Source: Desulfovibrio sp.
GTDB taxonomy: Bacteria > Desulfobacterota > Desulfovibrionia > Desulfovibrionales > Desulfovibrionaceae
Assembly: GCF_034006445.1 (NCBI RefSeq)
Contig: NZ_JAVESS010000011.1
Span: 1 to 64,000, forward strand
DNA: 64,000 nt
Direction: 5' to 3'
Under the pieces are notes generated by a model, which saw only the letters and a program-made list of their open reading frames with translations, did not search any database and had not been told where the DNA came from. Every line of letters begins with the position of its first letter. Positions within the stretch are counted from its first letter, which is position 1. The position numbers and the translations under genes are program-made. This document shows, piece after piece, positions 16,058 through 25,004 of the stretch.

Positions 16058-16839
16058 CGCAGAGCGCCGCCGCGCATCCGGAAATCACCGTCAGGGGCGT
16101 CTCCAAGGTGTTCAGCACCAGAAGCGGGCCGGTGGAAGCCCTGAGCCATGTGGACATGACGGTGGAAAGTTCCCGCTTTGTCTGCATCGTCGGGCCTTCG
16201 GGCTGCGGCAAATCGACCCTGCTGCGCATGGTGGCCGGGCTTGCCTCGTGCGAGCAGGGGGAGATACTGTTTCGCGGCGCGCCGCAGCATGGCCCCTGCC
16301 GCCAGATCGGCATGGTATTTCAGGAATATTCTCTTTTTCCCTGGCTGAACGTGGTCGACAACACGGGTATAGGGCTGGAATTTGGCGGCATGCCCAGGGA
16401 CAAAAGGGAGCAGGAGGCGCACCGCTATCTGGCCATGGTGGGGCTTGAAAAATTCGCTCTGGCCATGCCGCACGAGCTTTCGGGCGGCATGCGGCAGCGG
16501 GTGGCCATTGCCCGCGCCCTGACCAACAATCCCGACGTCCTGCTCATGGACGAGCCCTTTGGCGCCATCGACGCGTTCACGCGCATCATTCTGCAAAAGC
16601 GGCTGCTCGACGTGTGGGAAAAAAGCCGGAAGACCATCCTCTTTGTGACGCACAGTGTGGATGAGGCCGTGTACCTCGCCGACGAGATCATCGTCATGGG
16701 CACCAACCCCGGACGTATTGTGGATCGCTTTTCCGTGGATATGGCACGCCCGCGCCAAAGGGACGCCCCTGTCTATGCCAGCCTTGTAACCCGCATTCTG
16801 GCGCTTCTGGAGCAGCAGGACACTGCGGAGGATGCCTGA
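16036..16839 (+). CDS. ABC transporter ATP-binding protein, SsuB/TauB-like
   Basis: 267 residues. Walker A GPSGCGKST (~52-60), Q-loop VFQEYSLFPW, signature LSGGMRQRVAIARAL (~149), Walker B VLLMDEPFGAIDA and H-loop VTHSVDEAV are all intact. It powers import with the permease encoded just upstream, whose last 22 bases it overlaps. An extended C terminus (IVDRFSVDMARPRQRD) is normal for nitrate/sulfonate-class ATPases. Confidence 0.92.
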   Translation: MEATDKIAQSAAAHPEITVRGVSKVFSTRSGPVEALSHVDMTVESSRFVCIVGPSGCGKSTLLRMVAGLASCEQGEILFRGAPQHGPCRQIGMVFQEYSLFPWLNVVDNTGIGLEFGGMPRDKREQEAHRYLAMVGLEKFALAMPHELSGGMRQRVAIARALTNNPDVLLMDEPFGAIDAFTRIILQKRLLDVWEKSRKTILFVTHSVDEAVYLADEIIVMGTNPGRIVDRFSVDMARPRQRDAPVYASLVTRILALLEQQDTAEDA

Positions 16840-17474
16840 AGCTGCCGGAGCCGCCGGGGGCCGTGCGACGGCGGGGCATGGGCGCTGTAGGTGGGCTGCG
16901 CCGCTTTTTCGTCTGTACGCTTAAGCGACCCTGGAGAAGAGACGGCAGTGGTGGGCAGTTAAAACATAACGCGTTTGCAAATGAAATGTTTGGGTAAAAA
17001 TATTAAATAGTTGCAAAGAACCGACGTGCAATAAAAAATCTGTGTCAAAAGCCTCCCGTTACGTATAGGCTCTTCTCAGGCGGGCGCATGCCCGCCACCG
17101 TTCATTCAAAGCACGATGAGGCAGACAACACTGCTGCCGACCTGATGCGGTTTCCGCAAAAATCCCTGGAGACAAGACAGTCCTTTTGTCGGGCGAGCCA
17201 GTGCGCCCGATGGCGCAGGGTACTGTTTTTTTGCCATCAGCACGGCGTGCCTTTCTCGCCCTTTCCCGCTGTGCCCAGCTGGCCCCCGGCCTCCTTTTCG
17301 CTGCGCCGACGCAGTCCTGCCAGTTTGGGCCAGCCCGGCCAGTTTGGGCCAGTCCGGCCACCCAGTCCGGCCAGTTTGGCCCCGCGTGCCAGTTTGGCCC
17401 GGCTTGTGTTTCGCCAGGATCAGCGTATGAAATACACTGGATATACTGTTCTTTTGTGTGATTGAGGAAGAGAT
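16840..17474. other. Intergenic gap with GGCCAGTTTGG tandem repeat
   Basis: 635 bp without a supported gene. At about 17311-17402 the block GGCCAGTTTGGGCCAG recurs four times with variation. Upstream of that is an AT-rich stretch (16965-17040) that could hold promoter elements for the MFS gene, but I cannot place a convincing -35/-10 pair. Confidence 0.5.
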
Positions 17475-18713
17475 ATGACGACGATCAAAACCCCGGAAGG
17501 CAGGCGCATTTGGGTTCCTGTGCTTTCTCTTGCGCTGGCAGCCTTTATTTTTGTAACGACTGAAGTCCTGCCCATCGGCCTGCTGCCCACCATTGCCAAG
17601 GACCTTGGCGAAACGGAGGCTTTTACGGGCCTTCTCATCGCCGTATACGCCTGGTGCGTGGCGCTGCTTTCACTGCCCATAACGGCCCTCACCGCAAAGG
17701 TGGCACGTCGCAAGCTGCTGCTGATTTTGTTTACCGTATTTGTGCTTGGGCACGGGCTTTCAGCCCTGGCCGTCAATTTTACCACCCTTTTGCTTGCGCG
17801 CATTTGCGTGGCCATCGCGCACGCGGGCTTCTGGTCCATCGCAAGCCCCATTGTCGTCCGCATCACGCCGCCCGCCATGAAGGCCAGGGGCCTTGCCATC
17901 GTCATTGTGGGCGGTTCTCTGGCCACGGTGCTCGGGGTGCCGCTCAGTACGCTGGTGGGCCAGCATTTTGGCTGGCGCGTGGCCTTTCTGCTTATCGGGC
18001 TGCTGGGCAGTTGCATAGCGCTGATACTCTGGCGGCTGCTCCCCGCGCTCGAAGCCAAGGATACGGGCTCCTTCAAAAGCGTTCCTCTTCTGTTCCGCCA
18101 CAAGGAACTTGCGCTTCTGTATCTGCAAACCGTGCTGGCGGTGACGGGCTATTTTCTTGCCTACACCTATTTTGCGCCCCTGCTGATACAGGTCGGGGGC
18201 TTTCCGGAAGCGGCCGTGCCCGCGTTTCTGCTTGTCATGGGGCTGGCGGGCATTGGCGGCAGCCTGTTCGCCACGCGTCTGACCTTCTTGAAAAACAAAC
18301 TGGTGTTCGCTGTGCCTTCGTTCATAATTTTTCTGTGTCTGATGGTGCTCAATCTTTCCATCAGCCGACTGCTGACCGTCATCCCCATATGCATCCTCTG
18401 GGGCGGCAGCATGGCCGTGCTTGGCCTGCTGTTCCAGAGCAGGATTCTTGAAATTGCCTCCCACTCGGCGGATATCGCCACCTCCATCTATTCGGGAATC
18501 TTCAATGTGGGCATTGGCAGCGGCGCTTTTGTGGGCAGCATCGTGTTCGACAAGCTGGGTCTGAGCATGACAGGCTATGCGGGGGCGGCGTTTTTTCTGG
18601 CCACCGTGCTTGTCAGCGTCTATTCCGCGCGCAGCGTCGGCGCACAACCCACAACCGTAACGTCGCCGGAGTATAAGGTCGGCGGCTCCGGTGACAAAGG
18701 AGGGCAGGCGTGA
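17475..18713 (+). CDS. MFS efflux transporter, SotB/DHA1-type
   Basis: 412 residues with twelve predicted membrane segments. The opening VPVLSLALAAFIFVTTEVLPIGLL followed by LLPTIAKDLG is characteristic of the SotB/AraJ sugar- and drug-exporter group, as is FTGLLIAVYAWCVALLSLPIT. These H+ antiporters export small molecules such as sugars or inducers; the substrate cannot be read from sequence. Start ATG follows GAGGAAGAG. The last bases overlap the DUF488 gene (GTGA), so the two are co-translated. Confidence 0.87.
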   Translation: MTTIKTPEGRRIWVPVLSLALAAFIFVTTEVLPIGLLPTIAKDLGETEAFTGLLIAVYAWCVALLSLPITALTAKVARRKLLLILFTVFVLGHGLSALAVNFTTLLLARICVAIAHAGFWSIASPIVVRITPPAMKARGLAIVIVGGSLATVLGVPLSTLVGQHFGWRVAFLLIGLLGSCIALILWRLLPALEAKDTGSFKSVPLLFRHKELALLYLQTVLAVTGYFLAYTYFAPLLIQVGGFPEAAVPAFLLVMGLAGIGGSLFATRLTFLKNKLVFAVPSFIIFLCLMVLNLSISRLLTVIPICILWGGSMAVLGLLFQSRILEIASHSADIATSIYSGIFNVGIGSGAFVGSIVFDKLGLSMTGYAGAAFFLATVLVSVYSARSVGAQPTTVTSPEYKVGGSGDKGGQA

Positions 18714-19084
18714 ATATCATCCTGCACCGTGTGTACGATCATGACAGTAGTGAACCCGGAAGCGTGCGCATCCTGGTTGACCGCATCTGGCCAAGAGGCA
18801 TAGCCAAGGCAACCGCCAACTGGGACGTGTGGCTCAAGGAAGTGGCCCCGTCCAATGATCTGCGCAAATGGTTCGCCCATGACAGGGAAAAATGGGGCGA
18901 GTTTCAGCAGCGCTACTTTGCGGAGCTTGACGCGGCCGGGCCAGCCAGCGCGGCGGTTCATGAACTGAAGACGCTTCTTGCGGGCAAGCACACTGCGGTT
19001 TTTCTGTATGCCGCCAAGGATGAGCTCTGCAACAACGCGGTGGCCCTGAAAGCCTATCTGGAAGCCCTGCCCGGCAAGGCATAA
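18710..19084 (+). CDS. DUF488 family protein
   Basis: 124 residues, matching the small DUF488 (YeaO-like) family: HRVYDH, VRILVDRIWPRGIAK, WLKEVAPSNDLRKWFAHD and FLYAAKDELCNNAVAL. Function is not established. Start is a GTG sharing bases with the stop of the MFS gene, following AGGAGGGC, so it depends on translation of that gene. Confidence 0.85.
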   Translation: MNIILHRVYDHDSSEPGSVRILVDRIWPRGIAKATANWDVWLKEVAPSNDLRKWFAHDREKWGEFQQRYFAELDAAGPASAAVHELKTLLAGKHTAVFLYAAKDELCNNAVALKAYLEALPGKA

Positions 19085-19414
19085 GGCGCGAAGGACTGAG
19101 CGTTTTGACGGCTCCCGGCGCTGTCCGGGTCGCATGGCTGGCATTACGTTGGCTGCGCCCTTGCCCGCGCCTTGCGCCGCGCCCTTGTACGCGCCCTTGC
19201 ACTGCGCCATTATTCCCTTTACGAGGCTCCCGGCTCGGCCGGCAAAAGCCGCCTTGCTGCGGCCATGCGGAATCGTATTGGCGCGACCCCGCCCTCCATT
19301 GTGTCAGCGCAATGCGCACCGCACTGATATTTAACATTTTTATATCAAAATTGCGCCGAGTATTGCCAGACTCGATTGTCTGCTATAGTGTCCGCTTTGC
19401 TTAGTGGAGGCTTC
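19085..19414. other. Gap containing kup promoter region
   Basis: 330 bp with no gene. The last part has an extended -10 element TGCTATAGT (-10 hexamer TATAGT at 19384-19389) and a possible TTGCCA -35 at only 15 bp spacing. A transcript from here would give a short leader before the GTGGAGG site of kup. Confidence 0.45.
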
Positions 19415-21229
19415 ATGGACACACAAAAAATTTCCCCAGCCAATGTTGTAAAATCCTTGGGTCTTGTCTTCGGTGACATCGGGACAAGCCCCATTTATAC
19501 GCTGGCCGTTATCTTTATGTTGACAGAAAGAACGGAAGCGAATTTTATCGGCATTCTTTCTTTAATCATCTGGACTCTTCTGCTGCTGGTAACCGTTGAG
19601 TACGCCTGTCTGGCCATGAGCCTCAGCAAGGGCGGCGAAGGCGGCACCATTGTGCTGCTTTCCATCTTGCGGCCCTTGTTGCGGTCCGGCAAAAAGCTTG
19701 GCGTGGCCTCGGTACTGGCCTTTATAGGCGTGTCCCTGCTGGTGGGCGACGGCGTCATCACGCCCGCCATCACCATTCTGTCGGCAGTGGAGGGGCTGGT
19801 ACTCCTGCCCGGACTGGAGGATACCCCGCAGTGGGCGCTGGTGGCGCTGGCCCTGTTTGTGGCCATTTTTCTTTTTTCTGTGCAAAAAAAGGGCAGCAGC
19901 AAGCTTTCCGCCCTGTTTGGCCCGGTCATGGTCGTATGGTTCGCGGCGCTGGCCTTTTCGGGCGTGGTGGCGCTCGCCCAGGCCCCGGGTGTGGTGAAAG
20001 CCATCAACCCCTGGTATGGCATCGACTTTATGCTGCACCACGGGCTGGCTGGCTTTTTTGTGCTGTCAGAAGTCATCCTGTGCGCCACAGGCGGCGAAGC
20101 CCTGTACGCGGATATGGGCCATATGGGGCGCAAACCCATCCTTGCGGCCTGGGCATTGGTGTTCACGGCCCTTTTGCTGTGCTATATGGGGCAGACGGCC
20201 TTTCTCATACACCATCCCGACACCAACAACGTACTTTTTGAAATGATCCACAGTCAGGCGAGCTGGCTGTACGCTCCCTTTCTGGTGCTGAGCCTGCTGG
20301 CGACCATTATTGCGTCACAATCGCTTATCAGCGGCATTTTCTCCATCATGTATCAGTGCATGGCCACCCACGTCATGCCCCTGTTCAAGGTGGATTACAC
20401 CTCAAGGGAAATGCACTCGCAGATATACATAGCCTCGGTGAACTGGGCGCTTTTTGTGGCGGTGTCTCTGGTCATCATCGGCTTTCAGGAGTCGCACCAC
20501 CTGGCGGCCGCCTATGGCCTGGCCGTTACGGGAACCATGACCATCACGGGTATTCTGATGGTCTGGATTTTCCACCTGAGAAAACGCCCCTGGCTGTGCG
20601 CCGCCGCCTTTGGCATCTGCATGCTTGACGTGATCTATCTGGTGGCCAACTTCTACAAACTGCCCCACGGCGGCTACTGGTCGCTGGTCATCGCCATGAT
20701 CCCCCTGGCGGTCATCCTGATCTACACGCAGGGGCAGAAGGCCGTATACCAGCGCATGGTGCCCATGGACAGGGAGTCCTTCATCAAGGAATTCACCAAG
20801 GAGCGAAAGGAAGGCCACACCATCAAGGGTACGGGCATATTCTTTTTGCGCAGCCTGGACAACGTTTCGCCCTATATCTGCAAGACCATGTTCGACAACG
20901 GCATTATTTATGAGCGCAACATCATGTTGAGCATCTCGCGCACCTATGAGCCGCTCGGCTTGGAATGCCGTTTTGAAGACTCGCCCGTGGAGGGCATACA
21001 GATATTTACGGTTACGGCAGGCTATATGGAGGTTGTGGATGTGGACGCCATCCTTGCCGAGGCGGGCATCAAATCGCGCGCCATCTTCTATGGCGTGGAA
21101 GATATCCTGACCCGCTCGCCCCTCTGGAAGATTTACGCTGTCATCAAAAAACTGGCTCCGCCCTTTGTGCAGTTCTACAAGCTTCCCCTGCAGTCAGTAC
21201 ACGGGGTTATCAGCCGCATTGTCTTGTAG
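19415..21229 (+). CDS. kup: Kup-type low-affinity potassium uptake protein
   Basis: 604 residues. The N-terminal signature SLGLVFGDIGTSPIYTL and VEYACLAMSLSKGGEGG, LLVGDGVITPAITILSAVEGL, ICATGGEALYADMGHMGR and a hydrophilic C-terminal domain of ~170 residues define the Kup/HAK/KUP family. It imports K+ with H+ across the inner membrane. The start is MDTQKIS, preceded by GTGGAGG; the upstream in-frame extension from 19376 lies in the promoter region. Length agrees with the family's ~620-630 residues. Confidence 0.95.
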   Translation: MDTQKISPANVVKSLGLVFGDIGTSPIYTLAVIFMLTERTEANFIGILSLIIWTLLLLVTVEYACLAMSLSKGGEGGTIVLLSILRPLLRSGKKLGVASVLAFIGVSLLVGDGVITPAITILSAVEGLVLLPGLEDTPQWALVALALFVAIFLFSVQKKGSSKLSALFGPVMVVWFAALAFSGVVALAQAPGVVKAINPWYGIDFMLHHGLAGFFVLSEVILCATGGEALYADMGHMGRKPILAAWALVFTALLLCYMGQTAFLIHHPDTNNVLFEMIHSQASWLYAPFLVLSLLATIIASQSLISGIFSIMYQCMATHVMPLFKVDYTSREMHSQIYIASVNWALFVAVSLVIIGFQESHHLAAAYGLAVTGTMTITGILMVWIFHLRKRPWLCAAAFGICMLDVIYLVANFYKLPHGGYWSLVIAMIPLAVILIYTQGQKAVYQRMVPMDRESFIKEFTKERKEGHTIKGTGIFFLRSLDNVSPYICKTMFDNGIIYERNIMLSISRTYEPLGLECRFEDSPVEGIQIFTVTAGYMEVVDVDAILAEAGIKSRAIFYGVEDILTRSPLWKIYAVIKKLAPPFVQFYKLPLQSVHGVISRIVL

Positions 21230-21600
21230 TCAGACCCTGACGGCGCCCGTTCGCTACGGCACTCCGCCAGGAGAGAGCATAAGCGACGCCGCTTAGGGCA
21301 CTGTACCTTTGAAAAAGGTACAGGCTCCAGGGAAGCACCCATTAAAGAGCCTTCTGGAAACGCGCTGGTATTTCCTTTGGCAAGGCGCGATCTTTTTTCA
21401 AGCAGGAGTGGACGCTTCCGTCCTCGACTGTTTCAAAAAAAGTGAAGCAAGGCCGCCAAGCGGAATACATCAGCGTTTCCCTCAATCCTCACGAAAGTGC
21501 TGCGCGTCACAACGTAACGTGGTTGCTGCCGAAAATACTTGCCACGAAATGCGGGCAGGCAAAAGCCTGCCCGCATTTCAAGTGTCAAATACTCTGGTGT
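21230..21600. other. Gap after kup
   Basis: Contains a small hairpin GTACCTTT/AAAGGTAC (21303-21321) and the MITE-like repeat D1 (21331-21480). No gene. Confidence 0.6.
21331..21480 (+). repeat. MITE-like hairpin element, copy D1
   Basis: 150 bp. Left end GGAAGCACCCATTAA, right end TACATCAGCGTTTCC; the termini are imperfect inverted repeats. Inside, TCTTTTTTCAAGCAG and CTGTTTCAAAAAAAG and the flanking GGC/GCC blocks can pair into one long hairpin. Four other copies lie at 22001, 23526, 54129 and 62044. Confidence 0.85.
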
Positions 21601-21906
21601 TCAGGGCTTTTGCGGCGCGTCCTGGCCTGCACCGCCGGGCTGGGGTGCAGCGGGGCCAGCCGGAGCAGCCGGGTCAGCGGGAGCAGCGGGGCCAGCCGGA
21701 TCAGCGGGGGCAGCGGGTTGGGTTGTGCCAGAAGAGCCAACCGGGCCAGCGGGTGCGGATTCGCGCGCCGGTTCTGTCTGGGCAGGAGGCGTCGCGCTGG
21801 GGCTCTTGGTGTCGCGCTGTTGCAGCATCATCTGTCCCAGAAGGACGATGATGAAGACAATGACGGACAATAGAATGGCAATGGCAATTTTTTTCTTGTC
21901 GTGCAT
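21601..21906 (-). CDS. Small membrane-anchored Pro/Ala-rich protein
   Basis: 101 residues. One N-terminal membrane anchor (KKKIAIAILLSVIVFIIVLLGQMML, ~4-28) is followed by a low-complexity tail built from repeats of PAAPADPAGPAAP type. Start ATG follows GAGGAATTC. The tail probably lies in the periplasm as a spacer or wall-contact segment. No homologous family recognised; it is on the opposite strand from its neighbours. The repetitive DNA (GCGGGGCCAGCCGG units) makes length variation between strains likely. Confidence 0.65.
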   Translation of the reverse strand: MHDKKKIAIAILLSVIVFIIVLLGQMMLQQRDTKSPSATPPAQTEPARESAPAGPVGSSGTTQPAAPADPAGPAAPADPAAPAGPAAPQPGGAGQDAPQKP

Positions 21907-22302
21907 GAATTCCTCGTCGCATATTTTGTATATATTGTCTGATTGTTATCTAAAACCTGGGCTGTGTAAAGTATGCCCTTTCGTAAAAAAGGGTTTCCAA
22001 GAAAACACTGAGTAAAGAGCCCTTGGAAACGCGCAGCGTTTCCTTTGGCAGGGCGCGCTTTTTTTTGAAGCAGGAGTGGGTTCTTCCGTCCCCGACTGTT
22101 TCAAAAAAAGTGAAGCAAGGCCGCCAAACGGAATACATCAGCGTTTCCCTGACGCATGGGGGCCGCCGTGGGCGCGGTGAGCGACGTAAAAGCCCGCCCG
22201 TTGCGACCCAGATGCTATTAGGGTAATAAGAAGGTAGCGGGGAGGATGTCCAAAACGTCACCCCGCCGCATACATGGGACATGCCGCCCTAAAGGAGCTA
22301 CT
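21907..22302. other. Gap before yqjD-like gene
   Basis: 396 bp, largely the MITE-like copy D2 (22001-22148). The remainder holds no supported ORF. Confidence 0.6.
22001..22148 (+). repeat. MITE-like hairpin element, copy D2
   Basis: 148 bp, GAAAACACTGAGTAAAGAG to TACATCAGCGTTTCC, same internal blocks as D1. The mid-loop reads GTGGGTTCTTCCGTCCCC, differing from D1 on both sides of the loop. Confidence 0.85.
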
Positions 22303-22617
22303 ATGAGCGTTAAGACCGAAGAAAATATAGATGCCCTGAAAGAAGAACTGCAGACCCTGCGCAAGCAGATGGAAAGCCTCGCCAAGTCACTGGAAAAAGA
22401 CGCTTCCGGCCGTGCTGCGGGCGTGGCTGCGGATCTGGAAGACCAGTTTGAAAAATACCAGAAGATCGCTGCGGAGAAACTGCAAAAAGCCCTGAACGCC
22501 GGCAATGACGGCGTGGAGAATGTCAGCGAACGTATCCGCCAGAATCCTCTTGGCAGCTTGTTGCTGGCCTTTGGCGCGGGCTATGTGCTCTCCCGCATTT
22601 TTCGTCAGGACAGGTGA
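22303..22617 (+). CDS. DUF883 (ElaB/YqjD-like) membrane-anchored ribosome-associated protein
   Basis: 104 residues. An N-terminal helical, charged region (VKTEENIDALKEELQTLRKQ) precedes a C-terminal hydrophobic segment NPLGSLLLAFGAGYVLSRIF, the organisation of the ElaB/YqjD/YgaM family. E. coli members are tail-anchored inner-membrane proteins that bind ribosomes in stationary phase. Start ATG follows AAAGGAGC. It overlaps the next gene by 4 nt, as in the E. coli yqjD-yqjE-yqjK operon. Confidence 0.82.
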   Translation: MSVKTEENIDALKEELQTLRKQMESLAKSLEKDASGRAAGVAADLEDQFEKYQKIAAEKLQKALNAGNDGVENVSERIRQNPLGSLLLAFGAGYVLSRIFRQDR

Positions 22618-22910
22618 TTTCAGGCGTGAATGGCCTTACTGAAATTGTGATCCGCTTTTTTGACCTGCTGGAAGCGGAAGGCCGGCAACTGCAGCGTTCA
22701 GCCCTGCTCACGGTGCGCATGGCCGTTCTGCTGGTTCTTGGCCTGATCTTCGGGGCTGTGGCCGTATTTTTTCTGGTCGCAGCCCTGTATCAGGCTCTTG
22801 TGGTCATTCTGCATCCGGCCTGGGTTCTGTGCATCATGGCCCTGGTCTGTGCGGGCATCGCCGGAGGGTTGTTGTGGCTGTCGCTCCCACGCAAGAAACA
22901 GGTTCAGTAG
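22614..22910 (+). CDS. YqjE-like (phage holin III superfamily) membrane protein
   Basis: 98 residues with two membrane helices (MAVLLVLGLIFGAVAVFFLVAAL and a second after LHPAWV). It fits the DUF1469/YqjE family encoded next to yqjD. The GTG start shares bases with the preceding stop; a second in-frame GTG lies at 22626. Function in envelope maintenance is presumed only from the family context. Confidence 0.75.
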   Translation: MISGVNGLTEIVIRFFDLLEAEGRQLQRSALLTVRMAVLLVLGLIFGAVAVFFLVAALYQALVVILHPAWVLCIMALVCAGIAGGLLWLSLPRKKQVQ

Positions 22911-23272
22911 AAGAAGCCAAGCGCCGTCTGCGCGAGGCTTCGGCAGGGTTTGACCCGTATGCCCTGGTGCGGGCGCGGCCTCTCTCCTGCGCGGGAGGAG
23001 CCTTTTTGCTCGGCCTTGGCTGGAAATGGCTGCGACCGGGACGGGCTGTGCCTGCCCTGGCAATGCTGTCGCTCCAGCTGGTGGGCAGGGCGCTTGCCCA
23101 GAATCTGGGTGCCCGCCTGAAGAGCGGTCTCACCCAGGAACGCCCCGTTCAGGATCGCCTCACGCAGAAGCACCCCGCCCAGGATCGTCCTGGCAGAACC
23201 GGTGACGGTTCTGCCGCAGGGGATATAACAGGCGGCCAGGGCGGCGCTGCCGCCAGCGACACATCAGTTTAG
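22874..23272 (+). CDS. Hypothetical YqjK-position protein
   Basis: 132 residues starting at a GTG with GGAGGG five bases upstream, overlapping the YqjE-like gene by 37 nt in another frame. The N-terminal part (EEAKRRLREASAGFDPYALVRARPLS) and short hydrophobic segments GGAFLLGLGWKWL and ALAMLSLQLVGRAL fit the third gene of yqjDEK-type operons. The C-terminal ~45 residues are hydrophilic low complexity (QDRLTQKHPAQDRPG). I do not recognise a specific family. The UAG stop is the first part of the AGAGCA repeat that follows. Confidence 0.65.
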   Translation: MAVAPTQETGSVEEAKRRLREASAGFDPYALVRARPLSCAGGAFLLGLGWKWLRPGRAVPALAMLSLQLVGRALAQNLGARLKSGLTQERPVQDRLTQKHPAQDRPGRTGDGSAAGDITGGQGGAAASDTSV

Positions 23273-23410
23273 AGCATTTTGCTTTTGAAACACTCCTTGT
23301 TTCAACGCATCATTCTGGCGAAAAACGTGGTTTTCGCCAGAATCCACGCCACCTCGTGGCGGCTGACGCCTTGGCGTCAGCAGAGCAATTTCAAAATGAA
23401 ATTGCTCTAG
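23272..23410 (+). repeat. AGAGCA-family repeat, copy A6, starting at a stop codon
   Basis: Begins TAGAGCATTTTGC with the UAG of the preceding gene and ends AAATTGCTCTAG. Inside is a strong hairpin at 23312-23343 (ATTCTGGCGAAAA with its complement) that can serve as the terminator of the yqj-like operon. Confidence 0.7.
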
Positions 23411-23525
23411 AGCCGTTTACGAATGAAATGAATTAACTGCTCTGCAGGGATTTTCCTGAAAATTCTGCCACGAAAGGCGAGCAGGCGGGCTGTTGCCTGC
23501 TGCGCACGGGCATCTCAAATATTAC
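23407..23525 (+). repeat. CTAGAGCA-family repeat, degenerate copy C3
   Basis: CTAGAGCCGTTTACGAATG onward, then TGAATTAACTGCTCTGCAGGG and GGCGGGCTGTTGCCTGC. It aligns with the 129 bp element at 62272-62400 in the same orientation and shares the CTAG junction with the preceding repeat. Confidence 0.65.
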
Positions 23526-23675
23526 GAAAACGCTTATTTAAGAGCCTCTTGGAAACGCGCAGTTGTTTCGTCTGGCAAGGCGCGCTCTTTTTTGAAGCAG
23601 GAGTGGACGCTTCCGTCCCCGACTGTTTCAAAAAAAGTGAAGCAAGGCCGCCAAACGGAACAAATCAGCGTTTCC
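23526..23675 (+). repeat. MITE-like hairpin element, copy D3
   Basis: 150 bp, GAAAACGCTTATTTAAGAG to CAAATCAGCGTTTCC. It ends some 20-35 bp before the mscS-like start and so makes up most of that gene's upstream region. Confidence 0.85.
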
Positions 23676-23709
23676 TCAACGGCTCCAGAGCGTGATGCGG
23701 ACAAAGGAC

Positions 23710-24867
23710 ATGGACGAAAAAGAAATCATAGCGCTTCTGACAGACAAATATGCCATAGCCGCAGTTGTGACGGTTATCCTTTTTTATTTCACCATACGCG
23801 GGCAGAAGCGCAGCGCCAACATCGTGGTGCATCTGGCCCGCGTGTGCGCTGCCTGCGCCCTTGTGGTGGCCACAAGCCTTTGCGCACGCGAACTTGCGGA
23901 CAAGTTTGGCATCACCCTCATAAATCCGACCTATATTGATATTTTTCAGCGCGTTGTCATCGTTCTTATCCTGATGCGCGAAGCCTTTTTGGGCATCAAC
24001 CGTTTTTGCGATCATCTGGCGAAAACCAGCGGCGACGCCACCCTGGGGCGTATGGTGGCGCGCCTGCTCAAGGCGGCCATCTGCCTGTGCGTCATGCTGC
24101 TTTTTGGCGAATACCTGGGCGTGAGTTTTGCGGGCCTGCTGACCTTCGGCGGCATCGGCGGCATCGCCATCGGTCTTGCGAGCAAGAACATCCTTGGCAA
24201 TTTTTTTTCGGGTCTTATGCTGTATTTCGACCGCCCCTTTGACATCGGCGACTGGGTGCGCTCCCCGGATCGCAAGGTTGAAGGCACCGTGATGGAAATC
24301 GGTTGGCGCATGTGCAAGATCATGACTTTCGAGCACTATCCCCTTTACGTGCCCAATGATGTTTTTTCCTCCATCAGTATTGAAAACATAGGGCGCATAT
24401 CCAGTTACCGCATAAAGCTGCAAGTGGGCCTGCGCTACGAAGACGCGGACAAGGTGCAGGCCGTTGCCGAAGGTCTGGAGAAAATGTTGCAGCAGGACGA
24501 GGGGATAGACAGGGATCAGACGATTCTGGTCTGCTTTGACGAATTTGCCGACTCATCGCTGAATCTTATGATTTACTGCTACGCCAATACGTCGGACTGG
24601 AGCCGCTTCATGAAGATCCAGCACAACGTGTATCTGAAAATCATCGGCGTGGTGCATGGTCTTGGGGCAGATTTCGCCTTTCCCACGCGCACCCTATACC
24701 TTGAGAAGGACGCCGCCGTTGTACCGGCCTCCGCGCCGGTCGCCTCACCAACCGCCGCCCCCACACCAACCGCCGCCGCCACACCAACCGCCGCCGCCGC
24801 GCCAGCCGCCGTACCAGCCACCACATCCACACCAGCCGCTGCGCCAGCCGCCGCCCCCTGGCTCTGA
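23710..24867 (+). CDS. MscS-family mechanosensitive channel with Pro/Ala/Thr tail
   Basis: 385 residues. Four or five N-terminal membrane segments lead into the MscS pore and beta domain: LLTFGGIGGIAIGLASKNILGNFFSG, RPFDIGDWV, GTVMEIGWRMCKIMTFEHYPLYVPNDVF and the later HGLGADFAFPTRTLYL. It opens under hypo-osmotic membrane tension to release solutes. The last ~40 residues are low complexity (PTAAPTPTAAATPTAAAAP), absent from typical MscS. The start is uncertain: ATG 23710 has AAAGGA very close, while 23695 lacks a ribosome site. Confidence 0.88.
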   Translation: MDEKEIIALLTDKYAIAAVVTVILFYFTIRGQKRSANIVVHLARVCAACALVVATSLCARELADKFGITLINPTYIDIFQRVVIVLILMREAFLGINRFCDHLAKTSGDATLGRMVARLLKAAICLCVMLLFGEYLGVSFAGLLTFGGIGGIAIGLASKNILGNFFSGLMLYFDRPFDIGDWVRSPDRKVEGTVMEIGWRMCKIMTFEHYPLYVPNDVFSSISIENIGRISSYRIKLQVGLRYEDADKVQAVAEGLEKMLQQDEGIDRDQTILVCFDEFADSSLNLMIYCYANTSDWSRFMKIQHNVYLKIIGVVHGLGADFAFPTRTLYLEKDAAVVPASAPVASPTAAPTPTAAATPTAAAAPAAVPATTSTPAAAPAAAPWL

Positions 24868-25004
24868 TTTTTCAGAATATTGGCGTCGGCGTATCAGCAC
24901 TCTCCAAACGGCGAGGCTTGCCCTGAAAGTCAAGCGCAGACTTTACTTTTTTTGGGGAGCAAACTATTATCCCTTGATATTGCTATGTATTTATTGGTGA
25001 ATTG

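Noticed and set aside
24745..24933. Gly/Trp-rich minus-strand ORF opposite the MscS tail
   Set aside because: Translation of the antisense strand of a low-complexity CCAACCGCCGCC repeat.
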